DNA from: Akkermansia muciniphila
Lineage (GTDB): Bacteria; Verrucomicrobiota; Verrucomicrobiia; Limisphaerales; UBA9464
NCBI GenBank assembly: GCA_945861565.1
Contig: CAMAUY010000040.1
Coordinates: 1-40,803, forward strand
DNA: 40,803 nucleotides
Direction of reading: 5' to 3'
Shown here one piece after another: positions 8,869-17,612 of this stretch. The notes under the pieces are model-generated. The model saw nothing but the letters and a program-made list of their open reading frames with translations, did not search any database and was not told the DNA's origin. Numbering within the stretch: position 1 is the first letter of the stretch; each line of letters starts with the position of its first letter. Position numbers and translations under genes: made by a program.

Positions 8869-9171
8869 TTAGCCCACCTTGGAGTGCCGCGGAGCGGGGC
8901 GCGGTTTGGGTCCGATTGAGCCTGAACTTCCTACTCGGGCGACGTTACCCTCGGGGGCTTGTTTACCGAGCCCGAGGCGCCGTCCGCGGCCAGAGACGAG
9001 CTGCCCGTCACCTCCCAACTGATTCTGGGGGCGGACAAGCGCAATCCGGTCTTCACCGTTTATCGCGACCGGGAGCGAGAACGCCTGCTTCTTGGTTTCG
9101 AGATCCTCGACGTCGTAGGTGTCCCAACCACGGCGAAAGACCTGGTAGCGCTGTTTCATCTCGATTCGCAT
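8869..9171 (-). pseudogene. Probable N-terminal remnant of a tyrosine-type integrase
   Basis: The frame starts MRIEMKQRYQVFRRGWDTYD, then VEDLETKKQ. This recalls the opening of tyrosine integrases from Verrucomicrobiota, where KxRYxxFRR..G.YY.ED..T.KQ is followed by RDK.EALRLL..KNEA. After about residue 30 the similarity fades, with only a loose echo at IALVRPQNQ. The remaining 60 residues are Gly/Arg-rich and look like non-coding sequence read through. The core-binding and catalytic domains (R..HxxR..Y) are absent. Its position supports the call: it starts 164 bases beyond the 3' end of tRNA-Cys and reads away from it, as island integrases usually do. The family assignment is tentative. Confidence 0.35.
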
Positions 9172-9334
9172 GGATTCGAGTCTACCTCGCGAACCGAAAC
9201 CCTGTGAACCGGCAGTGGGAGCGCGGTGAACGGGTAGTCGGGGTGTAGTGCCCGGGTAGCCGATTCACTGAAGAATCCACTGAAGGTTCGGCCTCCCGTT
9301 TGGCGTAACTCTCTTAATCACAGCAACTAAGATA

Positions 9335-9408
9335 TGGAGGCGAGGGTCGGAATCGAACCGACGATGCAGCTTTTGCAGAGCCGTGCCTTACCACTTGGCT
9401 ACCCCGCC
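9335..9408 (-). tRNA. tRNA-Cys (anticodon GCA)
   Basis: Read on the minus strand, the 7-bp acceptor stem ggcgggg/cctcgcc is closed with one G-U pair. The D arm contains agccaagtggtaaggc, the anticodon stem cggct/agctg encloses the loop ctGCAaa, and the T arm has the ggttcgattcc core. A CCA end is encoded at 9337-9335. The total length is 74 bases. Its 3' end faces the accessory region at 1-9334, and a possible integrase start lies just beyond it, so the tRNA is a likely island insertion site. Confidence 0.95.
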
Positions 9409-9445
9409 CCGTTTCGTCTTAAGCTCGTTGCCCAAGACCACGCGG

Positions 9446-9469
9446 ACCCCGGGAACGTCGGGGTTTTTT
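9446..9469 (+). terminator. Rho-independent terminator, plus strand
   Basis: The arms accccg (9446-9451) and cggggt (9459-9464) form a 6-bp GC-rich stem with a 7-base loop and a run of six T. The orientation is plus strand, although the neighbouring genes (tRNA-Cys and DUF554) are on the minus strand. It would stop transcripts leaving the island toward the core genes. No plus-strand gene ends nearby, so its client is unknown. Confidence 0.5.
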
Positions 9470-9618
9470 CTCCTAGGGTCAAGGGGAAGAGGCAGGCCCT
9501 GATTGGCGGATAGGAACCGCCCCCAACCGTCCTGTCCTTCCTTATCCGCGGAATTTTTGGGGCAGGGGAAGTGCCGGCGTGGCGGTCCCGTAAGGGCCTG
9601 GCCCGGCAGCAACCGCCG

Positions 9619-10338
9619 CTACCGCCACCACGCGGTCAGCAACGGAGCGTACACCAGGGCCGGCAGATAGTCCGCCAGAGGCACTTTGCGCAATTCCAGA
9701 ATGGTGAGCGCGATTGTGGTCAGCAAGAGCCCGCCGGTTGCACTGAAGGCATCCAGTAACGCCGGATCCTGCAACCAGGGAGAAAGTTCACGGGCTGCCA
9801 GGGTGATCGTTCCCTGATAGGCAAGAACCGGTATCGCCGATAGCATCACGGGCCAGCCGAACGTCGCGACAAAGCCGAGCGTACCGAGACCGTCTAGCAG
9901 TCCTTTGATCGCCAGGGTTTTCCAGTCGCCCCGCAGCCCGTCTGCCAGTGACCCCAGGATCGCCATCGGGCCAATGCAGTAGACCAATGTGGCAGTGACA
10001 AAGCCATCCGTCGCCGATCGCCCATTGATATCGGCGGCCTGTTTGAACCGTGCCGTAGCCAGTCTTCCCAGGCGATTGATGCCTCGCTGCAATCCAATCA
10101 AGTGGCCCGTAAAGCTGCCGAGGGAAATGGACAGGAGTGAAATTCCGAATTGTTTCAGTACGTGCCAAAAGGAGCCATTGATGCCATCCCATGTCGTCTT
10201 GAGCCCGATATAGACGACGAGCACGGCCAGCACGGTCCGAAGGCGATACTGCGCGGCAGTCGAGAGGTTTCGAGCAATGGTTAGGCCCGCAATCCCGCCC
10301 ACAACAATTCCGGCCACGTTAATCCAGGTGCCTGTCAT
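9619..10338 (-). CDS. DUF554 family membrane protein (YqgA-like)
   Basis: This 239-residue integral membrane protein has about six to seven hydrophobic segments, starting TWINVAGIVVGGIAGLTIAR. Family features include GDWKTLAIKGLLDG and the FGWPVMLSAIPVLAYQG stretch. The N-terminal half has LVVYIGLKTTWDG and SLGSFTGHLIGLQ. DUF554 proteins are about 230 residues long and are of unknown biochemical function. Its start (10338) overlaps the end of the upstream membrane protein (stop at 10319) by 20 bases, so the two are probably co-transcribed. No terminator is obvious between its stop and tRNA-Cys on the same strand. Confidence 0.88.
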   Translation of the reverse strand: MTGTWINVAGIVVGGIAGLTIARNLSTAAQYRLRTVLAVLVVYIGLKTTWDGINGSFWHVLKQFGISLLSISLGSFTGHLIGLQRGINRLGRLATARFKQAADINGRSATDGFVTATLVYCIGPMAILGSLADGLRGDWKTLAIKGLLDGLGTLGFVATFGWPVMLSAIPVLAYQGTITLAARELSPWLQDPALLDAFSATGGLLLTTIALTILELRKVPLADYLPALVYAPLLTAWWR

Positions 10339-10834
10339 GAACCGCGGGAATCGATGGGATTTCGGTCAATGTCTTGACCCTGCGAATGTGGCGGACGGTT
10401 ACCGCCAATCCAAACAAAGTGAACAGTGTAAGTCCGAGCCAACGGAGGGGATTCAACACGAATATAATACCGCCATTGAAAGCCATGAAAAGAAACCACC
10501 CGCACCAAATCCGGCGAATCCACCGGGGCAGGGGTCCGAGGTAGCCCGCGATGGCATAGGTAATCCACGCTGCGGTAAACGCGTAGTTGATATATAGACC
10601 AAAAGCGGCACTCCAGCCCGTGACGTCCCGGGTCATTGCGGCCGTGTGGGCCAGGGCCTTGGAGTGACTCCAATGATGGAGAGATTGAAACACCGCAGCC
10701 ACATGTATCAGGTAGGCGGCACCACCGATTAGCCACAGCGCCCGCGCCCACCGGCAAGGCGCAAGGCACGCCCACAGACCCAGGGCGATTGCCACCCAGA
10801 TGGGCACTCGGACGCTTAACGGCAGATCACCCAT
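10319..10834 (-). CDS. Hypothetical multi-pass membrane protein
   Basis: This 171-residue protein has about five predicted transmembrane segments: VPIWVAIALGLWACL, ALWLIGGAAYLIHVAAVF, YINYAFTAAWITYAIAGY, IWCGWFLFMAFNGGIIFV and LGLTLFTLFGLAVTV. The loop FQSLHHWSHSKALAHTA is rich in histidine and could bind a metal, but nothing proves it. I do not recognise the family. The gene overlaps DUF554 by 20 bases, suggesting coupled translation. The start ATG at 10834 gives a sensible membrane N-terminus. Confidence 0.65.
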   Translation of the reverse strand: MGDLPLSVRVPIWVAIALGLWACLAPCRWARALWLIGGAAYLIHVAAVFQSLHHWSHSKALAHTAAMTRDVTGWSAAFGLYINYAFTAAWITYAIAGYLGPLPRWIRRIWCGWFLFMAFNGGIIFVLNPLRWLGLTLFTLFGLAVTVRHIRRVKTLTEIPSIPAVHDRHLD

Positions 10835-10949
10835 CGGAAAGAGTTCGGAGTTCAGCTCTGCAGTGAATCCGGTTCTAAGCAGTCAAAGCGAAGGATGCTC
10901 GTGATTCGGTGCCCAGTTGCCGGTGCTGGCTACGCCCGTCATACGACTC

Positions 10950-12230
10950 TCACTGGCCGGCTGGCAAGGGCCGGACATCGAGGCATACCGCCTCCGTCGT
11001 GCTTCGTGCGAACACGCGGCCGCCACTCACCGCCGGAGTGGTCCAACACTTCCCAGCGAGTACATCCGCCCGTGCATTCTCCTTGTACCCGGCGGGAGTG
11101 GGCTCAATCAGCACCAACTGACCGTCGTCGGAAAGCGCCAATACCTGGTCGCCAACCAAGATGACGTTTCCGGGCCCGAAGCCAGACTGTCCCCACTTTA
11201 CCTCGCCGGTGCGAATGTCCACGCATTTCACCGGACCGCCAGCGAATTCTTTGAATTGGAACATTCCGTACAGGTAACCATCCTTCAGCACCGGAGTGCT
11301 CCAGTGGTTTGCCAGCGGCGTGTTGCCTTCCTTGAAATACAACCGGGTGGCCGTCCAGGTTTCGCCCGATCGCGTGATGCGAGCCGCCGATCCCCCAACC
11401 GTGTAGCCGGCCGAACAATAAACGATATCGCCGTCGATCACTGGGGAGGCCGCCGTGGAGGTCCTATACGGGTGTGCGTAGCGCCACAATTCCTTCCCGG
11501 TCTCCGGGTCGACAGACAGCAGGCCTGATTGCACGAAAAAGACTACCTGACGGCGTCCGAGGATCGTCGTGGGGACGGCCGTAGCGTGAGTCATCTTTTC
11601 GTCAAATCCTTTCCAAGCGATGGATCCGTCACGCTTGTTGAAGGCGAGAATCGACTGCCCCGGCCCGCCGCCAGCGACGAAGAGTCGGTCGCCGTCGAGG
11701 ACGGGGGATTGAGCATTCCCCCATCGAATGCTCGGGGCCCCGTGTTCCTTGACGAGATCGTGAGTCCAGAGTGTCTGCCCCGATTTTGCATCGAAGCATT
11801 GCAGGAGCAGCCGACTGGAAAGCGTGTAGACGCGGCCATCGTCGACGGCGGGAGTCGACCGCGGGCCATCGCCCCCCTTGTTTCCGTCCGCACCGGCGTC
11901 CCCGCCGCCATCATACTTTGCCACGCCGAGGATCGCCGCCCAGAGCTCCTTTCCGGTGTCCGCATCGAGCGCGGTGAGCATCTCTCGGCTGGCACCCTCG
12001 ACGTCACGCAGCACAAGGGAAAAGCACCGGCCGTCGGCAATCACGAAAGAGCTGAAACCACCCGGGCTCGGGATCTTCCAGAGCTGACGAGGCCCGGTGC
12101 TGGGCCATGACCGGGCGATCTTTTCCGGGGAACGTCCATCGTGGGAAGGACCCCGATATTCGGGCCAATCCGCCCCACCGAGGGGGACGATCGTCAGAAG
12201 AAGCAACGTGGTGGCGAGTGCGTAGTTCAT
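10950..12230 (-). CDS. Secreted PQQ-like beta-propeller repeat protein
   Basis: This 426-residue protein starts at MNYALATTLLLLTIVPLGGA, a clear Sec signal; an in-frame GTG or ATG five codons upstream is less likely. After the signal comes DWPEYRGPSHDGRS, typical of PVC and Acidobacteria propeller proteins. Repeats carrying the tryptophan-docking pattern ALDADTGKELW, DAKSGQTLWTHDL, DPETGKELWRY and DIRTGEVKWG then fill the chain. These blades are shared by BamB and quinoprotein dehydrogenases. No PQQ or calcium ligand set or cytochrome domain is apparent, so enzymatic activity is unproven. The gene lies downstream of parA on the same strand, with a small hairpin (cccct/aggggg, about 12283-12298) between them. 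Confidence 0.85.
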   Translation of the reverse strand: MNYALATTLLLLTIVPLGGADWPEYRGPSHDGRSPEKIARSWPSTGPRQLWKIPSPGGFSSFVIADGRCFSLVLRDVEGASREMLTALDADTGKELWAAILGVAKYDGGGDAGADGNKGGDGPRSTPAVDDGRVYTLSSRLLLQCFDAKSGQTLWTHDLVKEHGAPSIRWGNAQSPVLDGDRLFVAGGGPGQSILAFNKRDGSIAWKGFDEKMTHATAVPTTILGRRQVVFFVQSGLLSVDPETGKELWRYAHPYRTSTAASPVIDGDIVYCSAGYTVGGSAARITRSGETWTATRLYFKEGNTPLANHWSTPVLKDGYLYGMFQFKEFAGGPVKCVDIRTGEVKWGQSGFGPGNVILVGDQVLALSDDGQLVLIEPTPAGYKENARADVLAGKCWTTPAVSGGRVFARSTTEAVCLDVRPLPAGQ

Positions 12231-12306
12231 ATGCGGCTGAACCATTCACTAACTGCTGACTGGATTCAAATGAGATTCCGAGCCCCTTCGTGGAGGGGGG
12301 CCAGGA

Positions 12307-13092
12307 TCAGGCTGAATTCTTTTGCAGACGGGCGACGACTTCGCCGGCGAGGACTTCGTACGCGGACGATCCTGCGCTGTAGGGATCATAGTGAATGATT
12401 GGCTTCCCGAAGCTGGGCGCCTCCGCAAGGCGGGTGGTCCGGGGAATTACGGTTTCGAACACGGTATCGCCAAAGTGCTGGCGCACTTCCGCGACGACGC
12501 TTTGCGACAGCTTGGTTCGGCCGTCAAACATGGTCATGACCACCCCGAGCACATCGAGTGCGGGGTTGATACCAGTCTGGCGGACCTGGTTCAGAATACG
12601 GGTGATCATGGCGATCCCCTCGAGGGCGTAGTATTCGCATTGCAGCGGGATGATCAGATGGTCTGCTGCGGCAAAGGAATTCAACGTCAGGATTCCCAGC
12701 GACGGCGCACAATCCAGCAGGACGATTTCAAAGCGTCCTGAATCGCGGACGGGCGTCAGCACTTTCTTGAGCCGATTGATGTAATCGTCGGTTCGTGCCA
12801 ATTCGATCTCGGCTCCGCAGAGATCCATTTCACTGGGCAAAATCGCCAGATTGGCGTAGGCGGTGGATTTGATCCGCTCGATCGCGGTGCCTTCACCGAG
12901 CAGGGGGCGATAGAGACTGCCGCCCTCGGTTTTTTCCAGCCCCAGGCCGCTGGTGGCATTGGCCTGCGAATCTAAATCCACCAGTAGCACGGACTTACCC
13001 TGGGCAGCCAGACAGGCGGCCAGGTTGATGGAGGTCGTGGTCTTTCCGACTCCGCCTTTTTGATTGGCGACGGCGATGACGTGAGTTGTCAC
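12307..13092 (-). CDS. parA: ParA/Soj family chromosome-partitioning ATPase
   Basis: The protein has a deviant Walker A NQKGGVGKTTTSINLAACLA near its start, Walker A' VLLVDLDSQANAT, Walker B VLLDCAPSLGILT, and the late ParA motif VLGVVMTMFDGRTKLS. It is an ATP-dependent DNA-binding switch, normally working with ParB at parS sites. The frame stays open to a TTG at 13134 (275 residues), but Soj homology begins at the GTG at 13092. Choosing 13092 also leaves 74 rather than 32 bases to the divergent pyrophosphatase gene. No ParB gene follows: the next gene is the PQQ-like propeller. ParB must be elsewhere, or this is an orphan ParA of another role. Confidence 0.9.
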   Translation of the reverse strand: MTTHVIAVANQKGGVGKTTTSINLAACLAAQGKSVLLVDLDSQANATSGLGLEKTEGGSLYRPLLGEGTAIERIKSTAYANLAILPSEMDLCGAEIELARTDDYINRLKKVLTPVRDSGRFEIVLLDCAPSLGILTLNSFAAADHLIIPLQCEYYALEGIAMITRILNQVRQTGINPALDVLGVVMTMFDGRTKLSQSVVAEVRQHFGDTVFETVIPRTTRLAEAPSFGKPIIHYDPYSAGSSAYEVLAGEVVARLQKNSA

Positions 13093-13166
13093 GACGCTAG
13101 TCTCTGGCCGGGGAGCAGAGTTGTCCAAAGGCAAATTAAGTTCCGACGGAATTCCGGGAGGCGAGA

Positions 13167-14855
13167 TTGAACCTTGGACTTCCGCTCGCGGTGGGCATGA
13201 TTGGGCCAGTGACTGAAGTGCTTGTCATTGGACATCGGAACCCGGACGCAGATGCAATCTGCTCGGCCATTGGATATGCGGAGTTTAAACGTCGGACTGG
13301 GATGCGGAATGTGGTGGCGGCGCGCTGTGGCGAAACGAACGACCGGATTGATTTCATCCTGCGGACGTTTGGTGTGCCGGCGCCGCGTTTTGTGGCGGAT
13401 GTGTCCCCGCGTGTTCGCGACGTGATGCAGACGAATGTGATTTCCGTGCCCCCGCAGACCAGCGTGGTGGAGGCATTGGCAACCATGGACGCACGCAACA
13501 TCCGGGTGCTTCCCGTGCTCGATGCCGACCGCCGATGCCAAGGCCTGCTTTCGGTGTTTAAGGCCAGCAAGTTTTTCTTTCCATCGCTCAATCGCATCTT
13601 TGATTCCCGGCGGATCCTGACCTCCATTCGCAGCCTAAATCGCACGCTCAAAGGCAAAATGCTCTGCGCATTTGAGGCCGATCGGGAGGAGGATCTCGTC
13701 CTGATGGTGGGGGCAATGAAGGCCGTCACGTTTGCGGAGCGTCTGGCCACCTATTCGCCGGAAAAGCTCGTGGTCGTGGTCGGTGACCGCGATGACATTC
13801 AGCGATTAGCCATCGGAGGTCGGGTGCGAATCCTGGTGGTGACTGGCGGGCGTGAGGTTTCTCCGGATATTTGCGAACTGGCCCGCCGGAATGAGGTGTC
13901 GCTCTTGCTGTCACCCCACGACTCGGCCACCACCTGCATGTTAGCTCGGTCTGCGATTGCGGTGGAGCATCTGCTGCGCGACGACTACCTGACTTTTGGC
14001 GAGGATGAAATCTTGAGCAGCATCCAACGGCTTGCCGCGGAATCCCAGTTCCAGGCTTTTCCCGTGCTCGACGCTGACCGGCGGGTGATTGGAATCCTTT
14101 CGAAATCCGATTTTTTGAAAAAGGTGCAACGCCGACTGATTCTCGTGGATCACAATGAACTTTCCCAGGCCGTACCCGGCGCGGATCAGGTCGAGATTCT
14201 GGAGATCCTGGATCATCATCGGATCGGAGCATTCAACTCGCAGCAGCCGATCCTTTTCCGCAATGAACCGGTAGGTTCCACCAGCACGATTGTGGCGGAT
14301 TGCTTTTTTCAAAGTTCGGTTGAACTGCCAACGGCCATGGGGGGATTGCTGCTCGCGGGGCTTGTCTCCGACACGTTGAACCTGACCTCGCCAACGACAA
14401 CGCAGCGGGATGTCGAGGTTCTCGCCCGCTTGGAAAAGCTGACGGGCATCAATGCGACGGAGTTTACGGAAAAGTTGTTCTTGTCGGGTTCGGTGCTTAC
14501 TTCCCGTCCGGCGGCGCAGGCAATTTCTGGGGATTGCAAGGAGTACGTGGAGGGGGCCAACCGTTTCAGCGTCGCCCAGATCGAGGAACTCGGATTCGAG
14601 CAGTTTTGGAAGCGCGCCGCTGAGGTTCGGTCCGCATTGGGACATTACCGTGCGGCCAATGGGTACTTTTTTAGTGCGCTCTTGATCACCGACGTGGCTT
14701 TGCAGACGTCCTTGTTGCTGGTGGCAGGCGAACCCGCGTTCACCGCGCAAATTCATTACCCGGAGAAAGAGCCCGGGATCTACGAACTGGATGGCATTGT
14801 TTCGCGGAAAAAACAATTGCTGCCTTACTTGCTAACGTGTCTCGCGGGCTGTTGA
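13167..14855 (+). CDS. ppaC: Manganese-dependent (family II) inorganic pyrophosphatase with CBS and DRTGG domains
   Basis: This 562-residue cytoplasmic DHH-family phosphohydrolase splits PPi to phosphate. The catalytic domain opens with VIGHRNPDADA (H23, D27, D29) and resumes after a regulatory insert at LVDHNEL and EILDHHRIG (DHH at 349-351). The DHHA2 domain follows (FNSQQPILFRNEPVGSTSTI, then LLAGLVSDTLNLTSPTT). The insert, about residues 85-325, holds two CBS halves (MQTNVISVPPQTSVVEALA and a second ending FPVLDADRRVIGILSKSDF) flanking a DRTGG domain. In CBS-PPases of clostridia this insert binds adenine nucleotides and diadenosine polyphosphates. A TTG start at 13167 has a good GGGAGG five bases upstream; an ATG at 13197 would also fit the family. 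Confidence 0.9.
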   Translation: MNLGLPLAVGMIGPVTEVLVIGHRNPDADAICSAIGYAEFKRRTGMRNVVAARCGETNDRIDFILRTFGVPAPRFVADVSPRVRDVMQTNVISVPPQTSVVEALATMDARNIRVLPVLDADRRCQGLLSVFKASKFFFPSLNRIFDSRRILTSIRSLNRTLKGKMLCAFEADREEDLVLMVGAMKAVTFAERLATYSPEKLVVVVGDRDDIQRLAIGGRVRILVVTGGREVSPDICELARRNEVSLLLSPHDSATTCMLARSAIAVEHLLRDDYLTFGEDEILSSIQRLAAESQFQAFPVLDADRRVIGILSKSDFLKKVQRRLILVDHNELSQAVPGADQVEILEILDHHRIGAFNSQQPILFRNEPVGSTSTIVADCFFQSSVELPTAMGGLLLAGLVSDTLNLTSPTTTQRDVEVLARLEKLTGINATEFTEKLFLSGSVLTSRPAAQAISGDCKEYVEGANRFSVAQIEELGFEQFWKRAAEVRSALGHYRAANGYFFSALLITDVALQTSLLLVAGEPAFTAQIHYPEKEPGIYELDGIVSRKKQLLPYLLTCLAGC

Positions 14856-14929
14856 GGAGTTTCCTGCCGAGCCCTGTCTGAAAATTCAAATGGGTCCCGT
14901 TTTCGAACCGACTCGAACGGCGGCGTTCA

Positions 14930-16420
14930 CTACAGCCGCTTGAGCAAGTTTCGCCAGTCGAAGAGTCGTTCGGCACTCTTCCTGGAGCCGGTCGCGGCGA
15001 ACACGATACCGCAACCCAACCCTGTGGCCGCCGCCAGCGCTCCACAGAGGGCGTGGTGCAGCGGAGTGACCGCCCAGGGCAGCAATGCCCAGGCAACCAA
15101 CCCAGTCAGCATGCCCGCCGGAATCGCTCGCATCCAGAATCCAATCACCAACTTCCCGGCCGGTCGCGAAATCTGGACGGAATAATCTCGCAACAAAGGC
15201 CAGGCTGTTCCTCCCAGGGTGCCCAGGAGAAACGCGATCGCCACGCCCATCGGCCCAAAGATCCGGGCGGCGGGAATCCCGAGGACAACCGCAATGAGCA
15301 GTTCTCGCCCCATGCTTCGCGCCAGCGTGCCGAAGCGGCCGTCGCCATAGAGATAAAAAGCGGGCTGGGATGCGAGTCCCGTGATCAGTCCGCGCGCCGC
15401 GAGCACCGCCGCAAGAATTGGAGCTGGGGTCATTTCCGGCCGCAGAAAGGCACCCAGGAAGGGTCCGATGCTTAATGCCATTCCCGCCATGGCCGCTCCG
15501 TGCAACCAGCAGTTGAGCCGGGCCAGCGCCAGAGAAAGAATCCTGCCCTCGGCCGGATCGCTGGCGACCCGTGGCCAAAGGGCTTCATCGGCCGCCTGCA
15601 GAATGATACGCACAATTACGAAAGCCCGAACGATGTACCCGTAGATGTCCGACTCGCGATCGGGTGGACAGAATTGCGAGACAATCACGAGGTCAATGCT
15701 GTAGAGCAGCGCCGTGTAGACCTGAAACCGAAGCGCCGCCAGCGAGCGAGACTGAAGTTCGTTCCAAGTGCGTCGGAAATCGGCATCTCTCGGACCCGGA
15801 CCGAAGGGAAGGTCCGGCGCGAGTTGGCGAAGCCAGAATCGAACCAAGGGGCCGATGGCGATCACCCCGGCAGCAAACGCGGCGGGAAACGCCCATTCGT
15901 TCCAGCCGAATCGAAGCGCCACCGCGAGGACGGCAAAATTGACCCAGGCAGTCAGCGCCTGCACCACGAATAGCCGCCATTGCTGCCCGAGCCCAACGAG
16001 CAGATTCGCCTGCGAGTTGAGGGTAAGATTCACCGCGCCGCTAACGCCAAACATGACAAAGAACAGGAGAGACATTCCCAGAGCACGGGCATTGGGCAGA
16101 AGCCCGAGTAGGAACAATACCCCGCCGCCCCCGAGCATGGCAGCCAATCCCAGCCACCAGGTGAACGATTGTCCGAAGCGAAGATAGCGCGCCTGATCCG
16201 CCGCAAGCCCTTTGCTCAGCAGTGCTCGGTTGATCGCAACGCGAAATCCTCCGTCCAATTGGGGTAGCAAGGTGAGCACTTGCAGCGCTCCCGCAATCAC
16301 CACCCATCGGCCGACTTCCAAATGCCGGTCGCACAACTTCAGCGCCAGCAAATTGGTCACGAGGGATGAACCCACTGCCAGCAACCGGATCGCCGCGGTA
16401 TGAACAAGAGAGGAACTCAA
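14930..16420 (-). CDS. Polysaccharide biosynthesis flippase-like membrane protein
   Basis: This protein of about 496 residues has roughly twelve to fourteen hydrophobic helices spread evenly along its length, the pattern of Wzx/MATE-type lipid-linked oligosaccharide flippases. Typical features are an N-terminal RLLAVGSSLVTNLLALKL, the polar helix SIDLVIVSQF in the middle, and a basic C-terminus ending DWRNLLKRL. The start is a TTG at 16420, as no in-frame ATG lies upstream and no Shine-Dalgarno is evident, so the N-terminus is uncertain. It is the next gene downstream of the glycosylasparaginase-like gene on the same strand. No glycosyltransferase cluster surrounds it, so the substrate cannot be named. 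Confidence 0.75.
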   Translation of the reverse strand: MSSSLVHTAAIRLLAVGSSLVTNLLALKLCDRHLEVGRWVVIAGALQVLTLLPQLDGGFRVAINRALLSKGLAADQARYLRFGQSFTWWLGLAAMLGGGGVLFLLGLLPNARALGMSLLFFVMFGVSGAVNLTLNSQANLLVGLGQQWRLFVVQALTAWVNFAVLAVALRFGWNEWAFPAAFAAGVIAIGPLVRFWLRQLAPDLPFGPGPRDADFRRTWNELQSRSLAALRFQVYTALLYSIDLVIVSQFCPPDRESDIYGYIVRAFVIVRIILQAADEALWPRVASDPAEGRILSLALARLNCWLHGAAMAGMALSIGPFLGAFLRPEMTPAPILAAVLAARGLITGLASQPAFYLYGDGRFGTLARSMGRELLIAVVLGIPAARIFGPMGVAIAFLLGTLGGTAWPLLRDYSVQISRPAGKLVIGFWMRAIPAGMLTGLVAWALLPWAVTPLHHALCGALAAATGLGCGIVFAATGSRKSAERLFDWRNLLKRL

Positions 16421-16514
16421 GCGTCTAGACGAAGCCCGCGCTGCCGATCCGCCTCCGCGATGAAAAGGTCGGCAAGACTTGCGCCTCTCCCTGCTGACCC
16501 CGTCGCCGTATTTC

Positions 16515-17546
16515 TCATTTCTGATTCCCGCCCACCGGCCCGATGTCGGCTGAGGTTAATCCGGGACTTTGCAACACCCGACTGAACTCGCGGGTTGTGA
16601 CCGAATATTCAAAACCCTGCCCGGTTCCGGCGGCCCCAAACCGCCCCCTCCGATCGAGGGCAATGAAATTGATCGAGAGATCGAAGCCCTTAGGATCCAT
16701 CGCCGCAATCCGACGAAGGGTCTCGACGCACGCTTCCTGGGGATGCAACCCCTGGCGCATTAGTTCCACCACGAGAAAGGATCCACAATAACGCATGACG
16801 TTTTCACCGATCCCCGTCGCACCCGCGGCACCGACTTGGTTGTCAACGTAAAGTCCACCCCCAATAATCGCGGAATCCCCTACGCGGCCGGCCAATTTAT
16901 ACCCCCAGCCGCTGGTTGAACAGCCGCCATAGAGATTTCCGTCGGGCGCCAGCAAAATCATCGCAATCGTATCGTGGTTCTTCGGCTTCCCGGCACCGGC
17001 GGCCGCACGCGGCTGCTCCGTTCGCCATTTTTTCCAAGCGGCCTTTTGCTTGGCCGAAACGGCCGGCCCCCGCTCGAAACCATGTTGCTGGGCAAATCTT
17101 CGGGCCCCATCGCCGACCAACATCACGTGCCGTGTTGTTTCCATCACCCGCCTTGCGACTGCAATGGGATGAACGTACCCCTCCAGTGCCGCCACGCTCC
17201 CTGCTTGATGCCCCGGGCCGCTCATGATGCAGGCGTCCAGTTGGACCACACCCTCGGCGTTCGGAATGCCACCGAGCCCCACAGAACCGTTGGTCGGGTC
17301 CGATTCGGTGACGCCAATTCCCCGTTCGATGGCGTCCAAAGGAAGACCGCCCGCGGTGAGTACCGCCAGACCGGCTTCGTTGGCCGGTCTTCCGAATGGC
17401 CAGGTGGATACAAACACCGGTGCCGATGCGGAGAGTTGTGGCGCGGACAGAATTTGAGCCGCGTGCACGGAGGAGCGAGTGGCCACAACCGTGCCGGCAC
17501 TCAAAGTTGAGTTCCGGAGGAAACGACGACGGGATAGGGGCGTCAT
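16515..17546 (-). CDS. Tat-exported N4-(beta-N-acetylglucosaminyl)-L-asparaginase / type 2 asparaginase-like hydrolase
   Basis: This is a 343-residue Ntn hydrolase. A Tat signal SRRRFLRN occupies residues 5-12, followed by a hydrophobic stretch ending in VHA. The autoprocessing site is the conserved HDTIAM, with nucleophile Thr193. Upstream are NGSVGLGGIPN and DGARRFAQQHGF, and downstream are GRVGDSAIIGGGLY and GAAGATGIGEN, all typical of glycosylasparaginase. The enzyme should cleave itself before Thr193 and release N-glycosylamine or asparagine-linked groups in the periplasm. The ending after FSRVLQSPGLTSADIGPV is ordinary for the group. The exact substrate cannot be read from sequence. Confidence 0.88.
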   Translation of the reverse strand: MTPLSRRRFLRNSTLSAGTVVATRSSVHAAQILSAPQLSASAPVFVSTWPFGRPANEAGLAVLTAGGLPLDAIERGIGVTESDPTNGSVGLGGIPNAEGVVQLDACIMSGPGHQAGSVAALEGYVHPIAVARRVMETTRHVMLVGDGARRFAQQHGFERGPAVSAKQKAAWKKWRTEQPRAAAGAGKPKNHDTIAMILLAPDGNLYGGCSTSGWGYKLAGRVGDSAIIGGGLYVDNQVGAAGATGIGENVMRYCGSFLVVELMRQGLHPQEACVETLRRIAAMDPKGFDLSINFIALDRRGRFGAAGTGQGFEYSVTTREFSRVLQSPGLTSADIGPVGGNQK

Positions 17547-17612
17547 CTCCCGATCATTCTCTTGGGCCGACGCAAATCAAGCAGCCTCGGTAAGGAAAAA
17601 AGCTCCGGACGA

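Noticed and set aside
9388..9612. 74-codon minus-strand frame between tRNA-Cys and DUF554
   Set aside because: It overlaps the tRNA 5' end, has no homology I recognise and a Pro/Arg-rich composition.
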